A stretch of DNA of 64,000 nucleotides. Origin: Pseudomonadota bacterium. GTDB taxonomy: Bacteria > Pseudomonadota > Alphaproteobacteria > Puniceispirillales > Marisalimonadaceae. Shown here piece by piece: positions 8,360 to 20,967 of the stretch; within the stretch, counting starts at the first letter, position 1, and every line of letters begins with the position of its first letter. The stretch spans positions 62,001 to 126,000 of the forward strand of contig JAOESH010000002.1 in the NCBI GenBank assembly GCA_028382005.1. The letters run 5' to 3'. The position numbers and the translations under genes are program-made. Below the pieces are notes generated by a model that was not told the origin of the DNA, searched no databases, and saw nothing but the letters and a program-made list of their open reading frames with translations.

Positions 8360-10150
8360 ATGTCTGAATATGAAATTATAGACCATGAACATGATGTAGT
8401 AGTAGTTGGCGCAGGTGGTGCTGGACTTAGAGCTACTTTAGGAATGGTTTCTGGTGGCTTAAAAACAGCTTGTATTACTAAAGTATTTCCAACTAGAAGT
8501 CATACAGTGGCTGCACAGGGTGGTATTGGAGCCGCTTTAAACAATATGGGTGAGAATGATAGTTGGCAATTTCACATGTATGACACAGTGAAGGGATCTG
8601 ACTGGTTAGGCGATCAAGATGCAATAGAATATATGTGCAAAAATGCTATACCATCTGTTACAGAGCTAGAAAACTTTGGAGTACCATTTTCAAGGACTGA
8701 AGACGGCGAAGTGTACCAGAGACCTTTCGGAGGGCACACCTTAGATTATGGGAAGAGTATGGCAAGAAGAGCTTGTGCTGCTGCTGATAGAACAGGACAT
8801 GCTATCTTGCACACTCTCTATCAACAATGTTTAAAACATCAAGCTGAATTTTTTGTTGAATACATAGCATTAGATCTATTAATGGATGATAACGGAGCTT
8901 GTAAAGGTGTAATAGCACTATGTATGGACGATGGAAAGATTCATAGATTTAGAGGCCATCAAACTGTTTTAGCTACTGGAGGTTATGGAAGAGTTTATTT
9001 TTCATGTACATCAGCTCATACTTGTACAGGTGATGGAAATGCTATGGCATTAAGGGCAGGATTGCCTCTTCAAGATATGGAGTTTGTCCAATTTCATCCA
9101 ACAGGAGTATATGGAGCGGGTGTTTTAATAACAGAAGGTTCTAGAGGTGAAGGTGGTTATCTTACAAACTCTGAAGGTGAACGTTTTATGGAGAGGTATG
9201 CTCCAACAGCAAAAGATCTAGCTAGTAGAGATGTGGTTTCAAGATCTATGACTGTTGAAATTAATGAAGGAAGAGGGGTGGGAACAAATAAAGATCACAT
9301 ATATATGCATCTCGAGCATATCGACCCAGCTACACTACATATGAGATTGCCAGGAATTAGTGAAACAGCAAAAATTTTCTGTGGAGTAGATGTTACTAAA
9401 GAGCCAATACCTGTATTACCTACTGTTCATTATAATATGGGTGGCATACCTACTAACTATCACGGAGAAGTTGTGACTAGAAAAGGTGGAGATCAAAACT
9501 CAGTTGTTTCAGGACTTATGGCCATCGGTGAGGCTGCTTGTGTCTCGGTTCATGGTGCAAATAGATTGGGAACAAACTCATTATTAGACATAGTTGTCTT
9601 TGGAAGAGCGGCTGCACAAAGAGCACTTAAAATAGTTGAAAAAGGAAGTTCTCATTCTCCGCTACCTAAAAGTGCAACTGACAAAATTTTAGCTAGATTA
9701 GATAAAATGAGATTTGCAAAAGGTGAAACTTCTGTTGGTGAAGTAAGAAACTCAATGCAAAATGCGATGCAAAAACATGCGGCGGTTTTTAGGTCTACTT
9801 CTTCAATGGATGAAGGTGTTAAAAAAGTTGACACTATAGCCAAAGGTATGGATGGAATTGGTATTAAAGATAGATCAATGATATTTAATACAGATTTAGT
9901 TGAGGCCTTGGAGCTTGAAAATCTTATGCAACAAGCCATAATTACAATTAGATCAGCAGAGCAGCGCAAGGAATCAAGAGGAGCGCATTCCCATGAAGAT
10001 TTTCCTGATCGAGATGATAAAGAATGGATGAAACATACTATTATGTGGCTGGACGGTAAAATGAAAACAAAAGTTGACTATAGAGATGTCCATCTTAATA
10101 CTTTAACAAATGAAGTTGCAACGGTCCCACCCGCGGCAAGAGTATATTAA
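8360..10150 (+). CDS. sdhA: Succinate dehydrogenase flavoprotein subunit SdhA
   Basis: Catalytic subunit oxidising succinate to fumarate with covalently bound FAD, on the cytoplasmic side. The dinucleotide-binding loop is [13 protein letters not shown] (about 16-28). The FAD-linking His is His48 in [11 protein letters not shown]. Substrate and catalytic blocks include [53 protein letters not shown] and the C-terminal REDFP-like [11 protein letters not shown] followed by KVDYRDV. Length is 596, as usual. Only a weak AAAGAAAG precedes the ATG, so translation may be coupled to sdhD. Confidence 0.98.
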   Translation: MSEYEIIDHEHDVVVVGAGGAGLRATLGMVSGGLKTACITKVFPTRSHTVAAQGGIGAALNNMGENDSWQFHMYDTVKGSDWLGDQDAIEYMCKNAIPSVTELENFGVPFSRTEDGEVYQRPFGGHTLDYGKSMARRACAAADRTGHAILHTLYQQCLKHQAEFFVEYIALDLLMDDNGACKGVIALCMDDGKIHRFRGHQTVLATGGYGRVYFSCTSAHTCTGDGNAMALRAGLPLQDMEFVQFHPTGVYGAGVLITEGSRGEGGYLTNSEGERFMERYAPTAKDLASRDVVSRSMTVEINEGRGVGTNKDHIYMHLEHIDPATLHMRLPGISETAKIFCGVDVTKEPIPVLPTVHYNMGGIPTNYHGEVVTRKGGDQNSVVSGLMAIGEAACVSVHGANRLGTNSLLDIVVFGRAAAQRALKIVEKGSSHSPLPKSATDKILARLDKMRFAKGETSVGEVRNSMQNAMQKHAAVFRSTSSMDEGVKKVDTIAKGMDGIGIKDRSMIFNTDLVEALELENLMQQAIITIRSAEQRKESRGAHSHEDFPDRDDKEWMKHTIMWLDGKMKTKVDYRDVHLNTLTNEVATVPPAARVY

Positions 10151-10168
10151 TTTAGCAGGAGATATTTA

Positions 10169-10948
10169 GTGGCTGAATTTGCCCTTCCAAGACATTCCAA
10201 AGTTGTTAAAGGTATTGATTACCCGTTAGACAGTGATTCTGAAAATACTAGAAAAGTGAATGTTTACAGATGGTCACCTGATGATGATGAGAATCCAAGA
10301 ATTGACAGTTATACTATTGATTTAGACGAATGTGGTCCTATGGTTTTAGATGCTTTGATTAAAATCAAGCAAGAAATTGATTCAAGCATTACTTTTCGAC
10401 GTTCATGTAGAGAAGGCATTTGTGGTTCTTGCTCCATGAATATCGATGGAACTAACACTTTAGCTTGTTTAAAGTCAATTGATGATGTTAAAGGTGATAT
10501 CAATATTTATCCACTACCCCATATGGAAGTTGTTAAAGATTTAGTTCCTGACTTATCGCAAGCATACGCACAATTAACATCTGTAAAACCTTGGTTACAA
10601 ACTGATTCAAGTCCAGAAAAAGGAAAATCAAGAAAGCAATCTCCTCAAGAAAGAGAGAAAATTGATGGATTATGGGAATGTGTACTTTGTTTTTCTTGTA
10701 CAACATCTTGTCCTTCTTACTGGTGGAATGGTGATAAATATTTGGGACCTGCAGTCCTTTTACAAGCATATAGGTGGATTGCAGACAGTAGAGACGAAAA
10801 TACTGATGAAAGATTGGATGCTTTAGAAGATTCTTTTAAACTTTATAGATGTCATACAATTATGAATTGTACGAAGACTTGTCCAAAGGGCCTGAACCCA
10901 GCTAAGGCTATTGGTGAAATCAAAAAGTTACAAATTGAAAGACAATAA
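10169..10948 (+). CDS. sdhB: Succinate dehydrogenase iron-sulfur subunit SdhB
   Basis: Carries electrons from FAD to ubiquinone through three clusters. Cysteine motifs for all three are present: [15 protein letters not shown] with a later TLAC for [2Fe-2S], [16 protein letters not shown] for [4Fe-4S], and [17 protein letters not shown] for [3Fe-4S] together with a Cys from the second motif. Length is 259. The GTG start at 10169 is preceded by AGCAGGAGATA, a good ribosome-binding site, 18 bases after the sdhA stop. It ends the sdhCDAB operon; the next gene begins about 28 bases later on the same strand. Confidence 0.98.
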   Translation: MAEFALPRHSKVVKGIDYPLDSDSENTRKVNVYRWSPDDDENPRIDSYTIDLDECGPMVLDALIKIKQEIDSSITFRRSCREGICGSCSMNIDGTNTLACLKSIDDVKGDINIYPLPHMEVVKDLVPDLSQAYAQLTSVKPWLQTDSSPEKGKSRKQSPQEREKIDGLWECVLCFSCTTSCPSYWWNGDKYLGPAVLLQAYRWIADSRDENTDERLDALEDSFKLYRCHTIMNCTKTCPKGLNPAKAIGEIKKLQIERQ

Positions 10949-10976
10949 TTTATTTATTCAAAATTAGTTGTTTTAT

Positions 10977-12062
10977 ATGTCTGCAATTAAGCAAAACAGT
11001 TTAAATTTTTCTTTAAAAGCGATAGCTCATGAAGCTTCTATCAATTTTGACGAAGGACAATCATTAATTTCTCAGTCATTTGATTTTTTAGTTAAACAAA
11101 TAAATGAAAACAACAATAAAAAATCAATAGTAAGCAACTTTTTTTTCAAAACACAAAAAAATAAAATTAAAGGAATTTATCTCCACGGAGGAGTAGGAAG
11201 AGGTAAATCTATGATTATGGATTTATTTTTTAATAATATTAATATTAAAGATAAACGTAGGTTACATTTTCATGATTTCATGAAAGAAGTTCATCAGAGA
11301 ATTAAAGATAAAAGTAAAAAAGTTAAAAAAAATGACACTGTAATTATGGTTGCAAAAGATTTGGCATCATCTGCACGACTTTTATGTTTCGATGAAATGG
11401 AAGTTAAAGATATTGCTGATGCAATGATACTATCTCGTTTATTCAACATTATGTTTGATGAAGGAACTATTTTAGTAACAACATCCAATCAACCACCCGA
11501 TGGCCTTTATAAAAATGGCTTGCATCGAGATCGGATCTTACCCTTTATTGAAAATCTTAAATTAAAAACTAACATAATAGCAATGCCACCAGGAGACGAT
11601 TGGCGAAAAAGATCTCTTAGTGGTAATAAAATGTGGTTAAGCCCCATAACAAAAGAAAATTCAATAAAAGTTAATGAACTATTTGATGGTTTAAGTACAG
11701 GTTTTACAATTAATTCAGAAAACATATTAGTAGCAGGAAGGAAAATTTTCATACCTAAGGTAGCTGCTGGAATAGCAAGAATTAGCTTTGACAATTTATG
11801 TAAAAAACCACTTGCAGCTGCTGATTATATTGAAATTGCTCTAAGATACAAAGGGATAATAATAGAAAATATTCCAATTTTAACAAATGAATTTAGGAAT
11901 GAGGCTAGAAGATTTATTTGGTTGATTGACGCTTTATACGATAAAAACTGTTTCTTGGTAGCTACCTCAGAAGTTGATTTTAAAGATCTTTATCAAGGAA
12001 ACGACTGGGAATTTGAGTTTGATAGAACTATATCTAGAATTATAGAAATGTCTCAGATTTAG
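10977..12062 (+). CDS. zapE: Cell division protein ZapE / AFG1-type ATPase
   Basis: An AAA+-like ATPase of the AFG1/LACE1/ZapE family, linked in E. coli to FtsZ-ring dynamics and in mitochondria to respiratory-complex quality control. The Walker A is YLHGGVGRGKSMIMDLFF, the Walker B LLCFDEMEVKDIADAMIL, and sensor 1 region TILVTTSNQPPDGLYKNGLHRDRILPFI. The C-terminal FDRTISRIIEM is also typical. I use the ATG at 10977 (361 residues) rather than the TTG three codons earlier. Position directly after sdhCDAB and before mdh is common in Alphaproteobacteria and fits a link to respiratory proteins, though that is inference. Confidence 0.93.
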   Translation: MSAIKQNSLNFSLKAIAHEASINFDEGQSLISQSFDFLVKQINENNNKKSIVSNFFFKTQKNKIKGIYLHGGVGRGKSMIMDLFFNNINIKDKRRLHFHDFMKEVHQRIKDKSKKVKKNDTVIMVAKDLASSARLLCFDEMEVKDIADAMILSRLFNIMFDEGTILVTTSNQPPDGLYKNGLHRDRILPFIENLKLKTNIIAMPPGDDWRKRSLSGNKMWLSPITKENSIKVNELFDGLSTGFTINSENILVAGRKIFIPKVAAGIARISFDNLCKKPLAAADYIEIALRYKGIIIENIPILTNEFRNEARRFIWLIDALYDKNCFLVATSEVDFKDLYQGNDWEFEFDRTISRIIEMSQI

Positions 12063-12189
12063 AAATAATAATAATAAATATTCTGTCCTTGATAGCTCAC
12101 AAAAAAAAAGTTAAAAGATTAACATATTATTAGAAATAAGCAGATGTTTTAAACAGAGATTTTAAAAAAATCAATCACTATAGGATTAA

Positions 12190-13146
<957 letters not shown>

Positions 13147-13168
13147 AATATTTATTAAGGGTTAAGTT

Positions 13169-14338
13169 ATGGATATTCATGAGCACCAAGCTAAAGAACT
13201 TTTAAAATCATACGACATTCCAACACCTTTAGGTAAAGCTGTTTTTTCAGTAGATGAAGCCTTGTCTGCTGCCAAAGATTTGCCAGGGCCAATTTATGTT
13301 GTAAAGGCTCAGATACATGCTGGTGGAAGAGGTAAAGCAGGTGGAGTTAAAGTAGTTAAAGATCTTGATGGGGTAAAAAGTGCTGCTCTTACAATTTTAG
13401 GTAAAAACTTGATAACTCACCAAACAAGCAACGAGGGTAAGTTAGTTCAAAGATTATATATAGAAGACGGATGCGACATCCAATCTGAATATTATTTTTC
13501 GATGGTTATTGATAGAGCAACCAGTAAAATATCTGTAATAGCCTCCACTGAAGGTGGAATGGACATAGAAAAAGTTGCAGATGAGAGACCTGAAAAAATA
13601 TTATCATTTAGTGTAGATCCAACTATAGGGTTTCAACCTTTTCATTCAAGGTTAATTGCTAATAGTTTAGGTTTGAAAGGATCTAGCCTCAAACAATCAG
13701 GATCTTTTTTTAAACAATTATACAAGCTTTTTACAGAATTAGATTCAAGTTTATTAGAAATAAATCCATTAGTTGTGACTTCTGAAAATAACCTTATCGC
13801 TTTAGATGCTAAAATGTCATTTGACAACAATGCTCTATTTAGACATCCCGAAATAATGAAGTTAAGGGATGAAAGTGAAGAAGATCCAGCTGAAATAATA
13901 GCTAGTAAACATGATTTAGCCTATATCAAATTAGATGGAACTATTGGTTGCTTAGTAAATGGAGCTGGTTTAGCTATGGCAACGATGGATATCATTAAAC
14001 TAAAAGGATCATCTCCAGCAAATTTCTTAGATGTTGGAGGAAGTGCTACTAAGGAAAAGGTAACAGAGGCATTTAAAATAATATTGTCTGACAAAGCAGT
14101 TGAAGGAATTTTAGTTAATATTTTTGGTGGTATAATGAGGTGTGATATAATTGCTTCTGGAGTAGTTGCCGCAGCAAAAGCTTTGTCTTTGTCAAAACCA
14201 TTAGTTGTAAGGTTAGCAGGCACTAATGTTGAAGAAGGAAAAAAAATACTTTCTGATTCAGGCTTGAAAATCATTCCAGCAGATGATTTAGATGATGCAG
14301 CAGTAAAAATTGTAAATGCTGTAAAGGAGATAAATTAA
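13169..14338 (+). CDS. sucC: Succinyl-CoA synthetase beta subunit SucC
   Basis: Nucleotide-binding subunit of the enzyme making ATP or GTP from succinyl-CoA. It starts [18 protein letters not shown], then has an ATP-grasp domain ([21 protein letters not shown]). The C-terminal ligase domain includes [27 protein letters not shown] and [16 protein letters not shown], the loop supporting the phosphohistidine of SucD. Length is 389. AAGGGTTAAGTT precedes the ATG. Its TAA is directly followed by the sucD ATG with no bases between them. Confidence 0.98.
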   Translation: MDIHEHQAKELLKSYDIPTPLGKAVFSVDEALSAAKDLPGPIYVVKAQIHAGGRGKAGGVKVVKDLDGVKSAALTILGKNLITHQTSNEGKLVQRLYIEDGCDIQSEYYFSMVIDRATSKISVIASTEGGMDIEKVADERPEKILSFSVDPTIGFQPFHSRLIANSLGLKGSSLKQSGSFFKQLYKLFTELDSSLLEINPLVVTSENNLIALDAKMSFDNNALFRHPEIMKLRDESEEDPAEIIASKHDLAYIKLDGTIGCLVNGAGLAMATMDIIKLKGSSPANFLDVGGSATKEKVTEAFKIILSDKAVEGILVNIFGGIMRCDIIASGVVAAAKALSLSKPLVVRLAGTNVEEGKKILSDSGLKIIPADDLDDAAVKIVNAVKEIN

Positions 14339-15220
14339 ATGTCTGTTTTAATAAATAGTAAAACGAAAGTTATATGTCAGGGATTCACAGGAGGCCAAGG
14401 TACCTTTCATTCTGAACAGGCTATTGCTTATGGGACGAAGATGGTAGGAGGTGTAACTCCTGGCAAAGGTGGAACAATTCACCTAGATCTTCCAGTATTT
14501 AATACCGTTGACGAAGCTGTGAAAGAGGCTAACCCTGACGCTACTGTAATATATGTTCCTCCCCCATTTGCAGCGGATTCTATTTTAGAGGCTATTTCAG
14601 CTAAAATACCATTAATAATTTGTATAACTGAAGGTATTCCAGTTCAGGATATGATAAAAGTTAAACAATTTTTGAACCAATCAAATTCTAGGCTTATAGG
14701 TCCGAATTGTCCGGGTGTTATAACTCCAGGTCAATGTAAGATTGGAATAATGCCTGGGCATATCCATACCCCTGGCAAAATTGGTATTGTTTCGCGTTCA
14801 GGCACATTAACCTATGAAGCAGTTGCTCAAACAACGGCTGCAGGGTTAGGTCAATCAACATGTATAGGCATAGGTGGTGATCCAATTAATGGAACAAATT
14901 TTATTGATTGTTTAGACATGTTTTTAAATGATGAACAGACAGAAGCTATTTTAATGATTGGTGAAATAGGGGGTAGCGCAGAAGAGGATGCCGCTAATTT
15001 TATAAAAAATCATAAAATAAAAAAACCAATTGCTGGATTTATTGCTGGAAAAACTGCACCTCCTGGGAGAACAATGGGTCATGCTGGAGCAATTGTAAGT
15101 GGTGGAAGTGGTGATGCTGATACTAAGGTCAAAGTTATGGAAAAATCAGGGTTTATAATGTCAGATTCGCCAGCGGGCTTGGGTAAAGCTGTCTTAAAAG
15201 CAATAGAAGAGTGGAAATAA
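14339..15220 (+). CDS. sucD: Succinyl-CoA synthetase alpha subunit SucD
   Basis: CoA-binding and phosphoryl-transfer subunit. [19 protein letters not shown] is the CoA-binding part near the N-terminus. [11 protein letters not shown] and [13 protein letters not shown] follow. The phosphohistidine is His248 in [15 protein letters not shown]. Length is 293. AAAGGAGA at the end of sucC serves as ribosome-binding site. The next gene is sucA after 111 bases. Confidence 0.98.
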   Translation: MSVLINSKTKVICQGFTGGQGTFHSEQAIAYGTKMVGGVTPGKGGTIHLDLPVFNTVDEAVKEANPDATVIYVPPPFAADSILEAISAKIPLIICITEGIPVQDMIKVKQFLNQSNSRLIGPNCPGVITPGQCKIGIMPGHIHTPGKIGIVSRSGTLTYEAVAQTTAAGLGQSTCIGIGGDPINGTNFIDCLDMFLNDEQTEAILMIGEIGGSAEEDAANFIKNHKIKKPIAGFIAGKTAPPGRTMGHAGAIVSGGSGDADTKVKVMEKSGFIMSDSPAGLGKAVLKAIEEWK

Positions 15221-15331
15221 CTTGAATAAGTTTAAAATGTTTTGTGTAGTATATTATGTTAAAAAATTTGGTCATAATATCAATATAATTAGATAGATAC
15301 TTATCATTAAAGCTTCAAAGGAGTCATACCA

Positions 15332-18226
15332 ATGGACGATCTCAATCCTGATCAAAGTTTTCTTTCAGGGGGTAATGCGACTTTCATAAACGATCTACAT
15401 AAAGAGTGGAAAAACGATCCTAACTCCGTTCCAAAAGAATGGGCATTGTGGTTTCAAAATAATGGTGACGAAGTTGCGGTGGATGATGGTCCTAGCTGGG
15501 CCAGAAAGAATAGTCAAGTTATTGGTGCAAGTGACAGTATTGAGAGTGTTAAAGCAGTTGCGAGGGGTATAGCTGGTAAAGGGGATCTATCAGCAACTGA
15601 TTTAAGATCGGCTACAACCGACTCTATTAGAGCTATAATGCTAATAAGAGCATATAGAATCAATGGACATTTACTGGCAAATTTAGATCCTCTTGGTCTT
15701 CAAAAAGGAGATATTCACCCTGAATTAAATCCTGCTACTTATGGATTTAAAGATGAAGACTGGGATAGACCTATCTTTATTGATAACGTTTTGGGCATAG
15801 AATCAGCCACTCTTAAGCAAATAATGGAAATAGTTAGAGAAACATTCTGTGGTTCCATAGGAATAGAATTTATGCATGTTCAAGATCCAGCTCAAAAAGC
15901 ATGGGTTCAAGAAAGAATAGAATCAATAAGAAACACAACTCAATTTACTAAAAGGGGCAAAAAAGCAATTTATGAAAGACTGGTCGGAGCAGAGACATTT
16001 GAACAATTTCTTCATAAAAAATATGCTGGAACAAAAAGATTTGGTTTAGATGGTTCAGAGTCAGTTGTTCCTGCGATAGAACAAATTTTAAAACGCGGTA
16101 GCCAACTAGGTATGAAAGAAGTTGTTATAGCTATGGCTCATAGAGGAAGGCTTAATTTATTATACAATATATTAAATAAACCTTTTAGAGCTATTATTTC
16201 GGAGTTTTTAGGTAATCAAGCTAATCCTGAAGAAGCTGGAGGTTCAGGGGATGTTAAGTATCATATGGGAGCTTCAGCCGATAGAGAATTTGATGGAAAG
16301 AATGTTCATCTATCTTTGCAAGCTAACCCTTCTCATTTAGAAATTGTAGCTCCAGTTGTCATTGGAAGAGTTAGAGCTAAACAAAATCAACATAATGATA
16401 CTAATGATAGACTATCAGTTTTAGGAATTGTTTTACATGGTGACGCTGCTTTTGCCGGACAAGGAATTGTAGCTGAAACCTTTGATTTCTCTGGTCTTCG
16501 TGGTTATAGAACTGGAGGTACTATTCATATAGTTGTTAACAACCAAATTGGATTTACAACAAGCCCCAACTATTCTAGATCTAGCCCTTATTGTACAGAT
16601 GTGGCAAAAATGGTTATGGCTCCAATTATGCACATTAATGGAGATGATCCAGAAGCTGTTGTCCATGCATCAAGAATAGCAACAGAGTTTAGACAGAAAT
16701 TTGCATGTGACGTTATTTTAGATATAATTAGTTATAGACGATACGGACATAATGAAGGTGATGAGCCAGCATTTACACAACCTGTAATGTACGAAAAGAT
16801 TGGATCTCATCCTAGTATCAGTAAAATATATGCAAATCAGTTAATTAATGAAGGCGTCATAACAGAAAAAGAAGCTAAAGACGAAGTGAATAACCATAAC
16901 AAATTTTTAGAAAAAGAGTTTGATGCTGGCTCAAATTATAAGCCGAACAAGGCAGATTGGTTAGAAGGTCAATGGTCAAGTCTACGTGCTGCTCATGGAG
17001 ACGATAGAAGAGGTGAAACATCTGTAAGTACAGATGATTTAAAATTAATTGGTAAAGCAATTACAACTATTCCTGAAGGTTTGCAAATTAATAAAAAACT
17101 CATAAGGATTGTAGAAGGTAGAAAAAAAGCTATAGAAACCGGTCAAGGTATAGATTGGTCAACTGCAGAACATCTTGCCTTTGGATCTTTGTTATTAGAG
17201 GGGCATCCAGTAAGGTTGTCTGGTCAAGATAGTTGTAGAGGCACTTTTTCACAAAGACACGCTGTCTTTATAGATCAATCAAATGAGACGAGACATACGC
17301 CATTAAATAATATTAAAGAAAATCAGGCATCATTTGAGGTTATTGACTCACCTTTATCTGAGGCGTCTGTTTTGGGTTTTGAATATGGTTACTCTTTAAC
17401 AGAACCTACAGCTTTAGTAATGTGGGAAGCTCAATTTGGAGACTTTGCAAATGGAGCACAAGTCATTGTTGATCAATTTATTTCTAGTGGCGAAGCTAAA
17501 TGGCTTAGAATGTCTGGATTAGTAATGCTTCTACCCCATGGTTATGAAGGACAAGGTCCTGAACATTCATCAGCAAGATTAGAGAGATATCTTCAATTAT
17601 GTGGTGAAGATAATATGCAAGTTTTAAATTGTAGTACTCCAGCAAATTATTTCCATGCTTTAAGAAGACAACTTAAAAGAGACTTTAGAAAACCATTGAT
17701 AATAATGACACCTAAAAGTTTGCTAAGAAATAAAATGTGTGTTTCTAAATTATCTGATATGGGAGAAAACACTGCTTTTCGAAGAGTAATCAAAGATCCA
17801 AATTTAGACTTAGATGATAAGAATATTAAAAAAGTAGTTATTTCATCAGGAAAAGTTTTTTATAATTTATTTGAAGAAAGAGAAGTAAGAAAATTAAAAA
17901 ATGTAAAACTACTGAGACTAGAGCAAATTTATCCTTTCCCAGCAAGAACACTTAAGGAAGAGTTGTCCAAAACACCAGATGCAGAAGTTATCTGGTGTCA
18001 GGAAGAACCCAAAAATATGGGCGCTTGGTTCTTTGTAGATAGAAAAATTGAAGAGGTGCTTTTATCTTATAAAGCAAAATTTGCGCGTCCAAGTTATGCT
18101 GGTAGAGCCGAAGCTGCTTCTCCTGCTACGGGATCTTTATCTCGACATAATAGAGAACAGGCTGACTTAGTAAATAAGGCTTTGGAAACTGTAGATAAAA
18201 AATCTAGAAAACAAGCTGCAGAGTAG
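15332..18226 (+). CDS. sucA: 2-oxoglutarate dehydrogenase E1 component SucA
   Basis: Thiamine diphosphate-dependent decarboxylase that transfers the succinyl group to the lipoyl arm of SucB. The N-terminal part has [20 protein letters not shown], matching the alphaproteobacterial E1o leader. The core shows [59 protein letters not shown] and [10 protein letters not shown]. The C-terminal part has [23 protein letters not shown] and [12 protein letters not shown]. Length is 964. AAAGGAGTCATACCA precedes the ATG. It is a stand-alone E1, not fused to E2, and sucB starts 10 bases downstream. Confidence 0.98.
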   Translation: MDDLNPDQSFLSGGNATFINDLHKEWKNDPNSVPKEWALWFQNNGDEVAVDDGPSWARKNSQVIGASDSIESVKAVARGIAGKGDLSATDLRSATTDSIRAIMLIRAYRINGHLLANLDPLGLQKGDIHPELNPATYGFKDEDWDRPIFIDNVLGIESATLKQIMEIVRETFCGSIGIEFMHVQDPAQKAWVQERIESIRNTTQFTKRGKKAIYERLVGAETFEQFLHKKYAGTKRFGLDGSESVVPAIEQILKRGSQLGMKEVVIAMAHRGRLNLLYNILNKPFRAIISEFLGNQANPEEAGGSGDVKYHMGASADREFDGKNVHLSLQANPSHLEIVAPVVIGRVRAKQNQHNDTNDRLSVLGIVLHGDAAFAGQGIVAETFDFSGLRGYRTGGTIHIVVNNQIGFTTSPNYSRSSPYCTDVAKMVMAPIMHINGDDPEAVVHASRIATEFRQKFACDVILDIISYRRYGHNEGDEPAFTQPVMYEKIGSHPSISKIYANQLINEGVITEKEAKDEVNNHNKFLEKEFDAGSNYKPNKADWLEGQWSSLRAAHGDDRRGETSVSTDDLKLIGKAITTIPEGLQINKKLIRIVEGRKKAIETGQGIDWSTAEHLAFGSLLLEGHPVRLSGQDSCRGTFSQRHAVFIDQSNETRHTPLNNIKENQASFEVIDSPLSEASVLGFEYGYSLTEPTALVMWEAQFGDFANGAQVIVDQFISSGEAKWLRMSGLVMLLPHGYEGQGPEHSSARLERYLQLCGEDNMQVLNCSTPANYFHALRRQLKRDFRKPLIIMTPKSLLRNKMCVSKLSDMGENTAFRRVIKDPNLDLDDKNIKKVVISSGKVFYNLFEEREVRKLKNVKLLRLEQIYPFPARTLKEELSKTPDAEVIWCQEEPKNMGAWFFVDRKIEEVLLSYKAKFARPSYAGRAEAASPATGSLSRHNREQADLVNKALETVDKKSRKQAAE

Positions 18227-18236
18227 ATTAAAACTT

Positions 18237-19532
18237 ATGACTAATGAGATAAATAACAAAATTAACGAATTAGCCATGCCTTCTGCTGCTAAAATGATTA
18301 AAGAAAAAGATATTGATATTTCTGAAATATCAGGAACTGGTAAAGATGAGAGAGTGACTAAGGGTGACGTTCTTTTATATCTAAATTTAATAAAAAAAAA
18401 TAGTGATTCAACTTATAATAAACCAAACATAGAAAATAATAATCTTAAAAAAAGGGATGGAATAATGGATGTTTTAGTTCCAATACTTGGAGAATCTGTT
18501 GTAGAGGCAACAGTTTCAAAGTGGATAAAAAAACAAGGTGAATTTGTTGAAATTGATGAACCAATTGTAGAGTTAGAAACTGATAAGGTTACCTTGGAAG
18601 TGCCGGCTGCAATTTCTGGAACAATTGACCATTTGGCTGTCGCTGAAGGTGACACAGTAGAGGTTGGTGCTTTATTGGCAATGATTGTAGCTGGTGAAAA
18701 AACCTTATCTAACACTAAGCCAACTACAGATAAATTAGAACCTATTAAAACTGAACAAAAACTGACAAAAGAACAACCTAAAAAGCAAGAAATTGACGAA
18801 AACTCAATTATTTCTTCAAGTAGAGATAAAGAGAATTTAGAAGAAAGAGTTCCTATGTCACGGTTACGTCAAGCTATTGCTAGACGTTTGAAAGAAGCTC
18901 AAAATACAGCTGCTATGTTAACTACTTATAATGAAGTTGATATGACAGCATTAATGGAAATGAGAAGTAATTATCAAGATAGCTTTGAGAAGAAAAACGG
19001 GGTTAGACTTGGTTACATGAGCTTTTTTGTTAAGGCAGCAATAGACGCTCTCAGAGAATTTCCTGCAGTTAACGCAGAAATTGAAGGTAATGATATAATT
19101 TATAAAAATTACTATAACATTGGAGTGGCCGTAGGCACATCTCAAGGTTTAGTAGTGCCTGTTTTAAGAAATGCAGATAAGTTATCTTTTGGTGAAACTG
19201 AAATGAATATAGTTTCTTTTGGAAAAAAAGCAAAAGACGGTGATCTAGCTATCTCTGATATGGCGGGTGGAACCTTTACAATTTCAAATGGTGGCGTTTA
19301 TGGATCATTAATGTCATCTCCAATTTTAAATCCACCCCAGTCTGGAATCCTTGGAATGCACAAAATTCAAAAAAGACCAGTAGCTATAGGTAACAATATT
19401 GAAATTAGACCAATGATGTATTTAGCTTTATCTTATGATCATAGAATTATAGATGGAAGAGAGGCTGTTTCATTTTTAGTAAGGATTAAAGAAATAATAG
19501 AAGATCCAAGAAGATTGGTAATTGGTGCCTAA
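18237..19532 (+). CDS. sucB: 2-oxoglutarate dehydrogenase E2 (dihydrolipoyl succinyltransferase) with permuted domains
   Basis: Core of the 2-oxoglutarate dehydrogenase complex. The lipoyl domain spans about 77-150 ([18 protein letters not shown], lipoyl Lys117 in [13 protein letters not shown]). The catalytic domain runs from about 202 ([18 protein letters not shown]) to 431, with His402 and Asp406 in SYDHRIIDG. The subunit-binding domain, which in known E2 proteins lies between these two, is instead at the N-terminus, residues 13-49: [20 protein letters not shown], then [17 protein letters not shown]. The segment from 151 to 201 is a charged, Lys/Glu/Gln-rich linker without a second copy. 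Met77 starts [12 protein letters not shown], the canonical N-terminus of SucB, and a Shine-Dalgarno-like sequence stands before it, so a 355-residue short form is possible. The ATG at 18237 has only a weak ribosome-binding site. Confidence 0.95.
   Translation: MTNEINNKINELAMPSAAKMIKEKDIDISEISGTGKDERVTKGDVLLYLNLIKKNSDSTYNKPNIENNNLKKRDGIMDVLVPILGESVVEATVSKWIKKQGEFVEIDEPIVELETDKVTLEVPAAISGTIDHLAVAEGDTVEVGALLAMIVAGEKTLSNTKPTTDKLEPIKTEQKLTKEQPKKQEIDENSIISSSRDKENLEERVPMSRLRQAIARRLKEAQNTAAMLTTYNEVDMTALMEMRSNYQDSFEKKNGVRLGYMSFFVKAAIDALREFPAVNAEIEGNDIIYKNYYNIGVAVGTSQGLVVPVLRNADKLSFGETEMNIVSFGKKAKDGDLAISDMAGGTFTISNGGVYGSLMSSPILNPPQSGILGMHKIQKRPVAIGNNIEIRPMMYLALSYDHRIIDGREAVSFLVRIKEIIEDPRRLVIGA
18452..18467 (+). 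promoter_or_regulatory. Possible internal ribosome-binding site and start codon within sucB
   Basis: AAGGGATGG at 18452-18460 lies just before the in-frame ATG at 18465-18467, with 7 bases between AAGGGA and the ATG. Translation from here would give a SucB without the N-terminal subunit-binding domain and with the normal lipoyl-first N-terminus. The match is as good as those of many real starts in this window. Use in the cell is not shown. Confidence 0.4.
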
Positions 19533-19554
19533 TTTATTAATTTAAAGGTTAAAA

Positions 19555-20967
19555 ATGTCAGATAATAAATATGATCTTGTTGTTATAGGTTCAGGTCCTG
19601 GTGGATATGTAGCATCTATTGTAGCATCTCAAAAAGGAATGAAAGTAGCAACTATAGAAAAAAGAGAAAGGTTGGGTGGAACCTGTTTAAACGTTGGATG
19701 TATTCCTTCTAAAGCTATGCTTCATGCTTCAGAACAATATGAGAGTACAATCAAATCAAATGGTATGATGGAATGGGGTATCAATTGTAAAGACGTTAGT
19801 TTAGATCTTTCTAAATTATTAAAAAGGAAATCAAATATAGTTGAAGATCTTACTAAAGGTATAGGTTTTTTATTTGGTAAAAATAAAATAAGTAAATTTA
19901 CTGGAACAGCTAGGATAATTTCTTCAAAAGAAATAGAAATAAATAATAATGGAAAAATAGAAATAATAAATACAGATAAAGTGATTATAGCTACTGGGTC
20001 TGAAGCGTCAGTTTTACCTAATATAAAAATAGATGAAGAATCTATTGTAACTTCTACCGGAGCTCTAGAACTTAAAAAAGTTCCTAAAAAATTGATTGTG
20101 ATTGGTGGAGGTGTCATCGGTCTTGAAATGGGAACTATTTGGAGAAGACTTGGAGCGGAAGTCGAGATAATAGAATTCCTTCCAAGAATATTACCAGGGA
20201 TGGATAATGAAATTGCTGAAAAATTTATGAAAATATTACAAAAACAGGGTATCAAGTTCAAATTAAATCACTCTGTTGAAACAACAAAGAAAGTTAAAAA
20301 TAAAGTAATACTAACTGTGAAAAATGTTGAGAATGGAAATTCAGAAGAATTAGATGCAGACGTGGTTTTAGTTGCAGTTGGTCGCAAGCCTAATACTAAT
20401 GGTTTAGGTTTAGATAAATTAAATCTTGAAATGGATAAATATGGTTTTATTAATACAAATGATAAATTTGAAACATCTATTAGTGATATTTATGCTATTG
20501 GTGACGTAATAAAAGGCCCAATGCTGGCTCACAAAGCTGAAGAAGACGGTGTTGCTGCAGTCGAGTTTATAAATGGTGAAGTAGGTCATGTTGACTATAA
20601 TCTTGTACCTGGAATTATCTATACCTCTCCTGAAGTTGCTGTGATTGGACAGACGGAAGAGAACTTAAAAGATCAAGGCCTTGAATATAACAAAGGTGTA
20701 TTCCCAATGTCTGCAAATAGTAGGGCTAAAGCCATAGGTCATACTGATGGTATGGTAAAGATACTTTCTGACAAATCTACAGACAAGATTTTAGGTGCTC
20801 ACATGATTGGTCATGAGGCTGGTACTGTAATTCATGAATTATCAGTGGCTATGGGTTTTGGTGCCTCTTCTGAAGATGTTGCAAGAATTTGTCATGGTCA
20901 TCCAACAGTAAATGAAGCAATAAAAGAAGCTGCTTTGGCAACATATTCTAAAGCTATACATTCTTAA
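19555..20967 (+). CDS. lpd: Dihydrolipoyl dehydrogenase (E3)
   Basis: FAD/NAD disulfide oxidoreductase that reoxidises the dihydrolipoyl groups of SucB and other 2-oxoacid complexes. The FAD loop is VVIGSGPGGYVASIVA, and the redox pair is Cys44-Cys49 in GGTCLNVGCIPSKAML. The NAD-binding loop is VIGGGVIGLEMGTIW, and the second FAD contact is IYAIGDVIKGPMLAHKAEEDG. The C-terminal dimer interface has the catalytic His in CHGHPTVNEAIKEAA. Length is 470. AAAGG precedes the ATG, 22 bases after sucB. Its stop shares the palindrome TTAA (20964-20967) with the convergent SMR gene. Confidence 0.98.
   Translation: MSDNKYDLVVIGSGPGGYVASIVASQKGMKVATIEKRERLGGTCLNVGCIPSKAMLHASEQYESTIKSNGMMEWGINCKDVSLDLSKLLKRKSNIVEDLTKGIGFLFGKNKISKFTGTARIISSKEIEINNNGKIEIINTDKVIIATGSEASVLPNIKIDEESIVTSTGALELKKVPKKLIVIGGGVIGLEMGTIWRRLGAEVEIIEFLPRILPGMDNEIAEKFMKILQKQGIKFKLNHSVETTKKVKNKVILTVKNVENGNSEELDADVVLVAVGRKPNTNGLGLDKLNLEMDKYGFINTNDKFETSISDIYAIGDVIKGPMLAHKAEEDGVAAVEFINGEVGHVDYNLVPGIIYTSPEVAVIGQTEENLKDQGLEYNKGVFPMSANSRAKAIGHTDGMVKILSDKSTDKILGAHMIGHEAGTVIHELSVAMGFGASSEDVARICHGHPTVNEAIKEAALATYSKAIHS

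Noticed and set aside
19722-20261. Long antisense open frame within lpd
   Set aside because: It lies fully opposite conserved Lpd domains, has no recognisable protein features and is explained by codon bias on the coding strand. Similar antisense frames inside hppA (47952-48407, 48657-49232) were dropped for the same reason.
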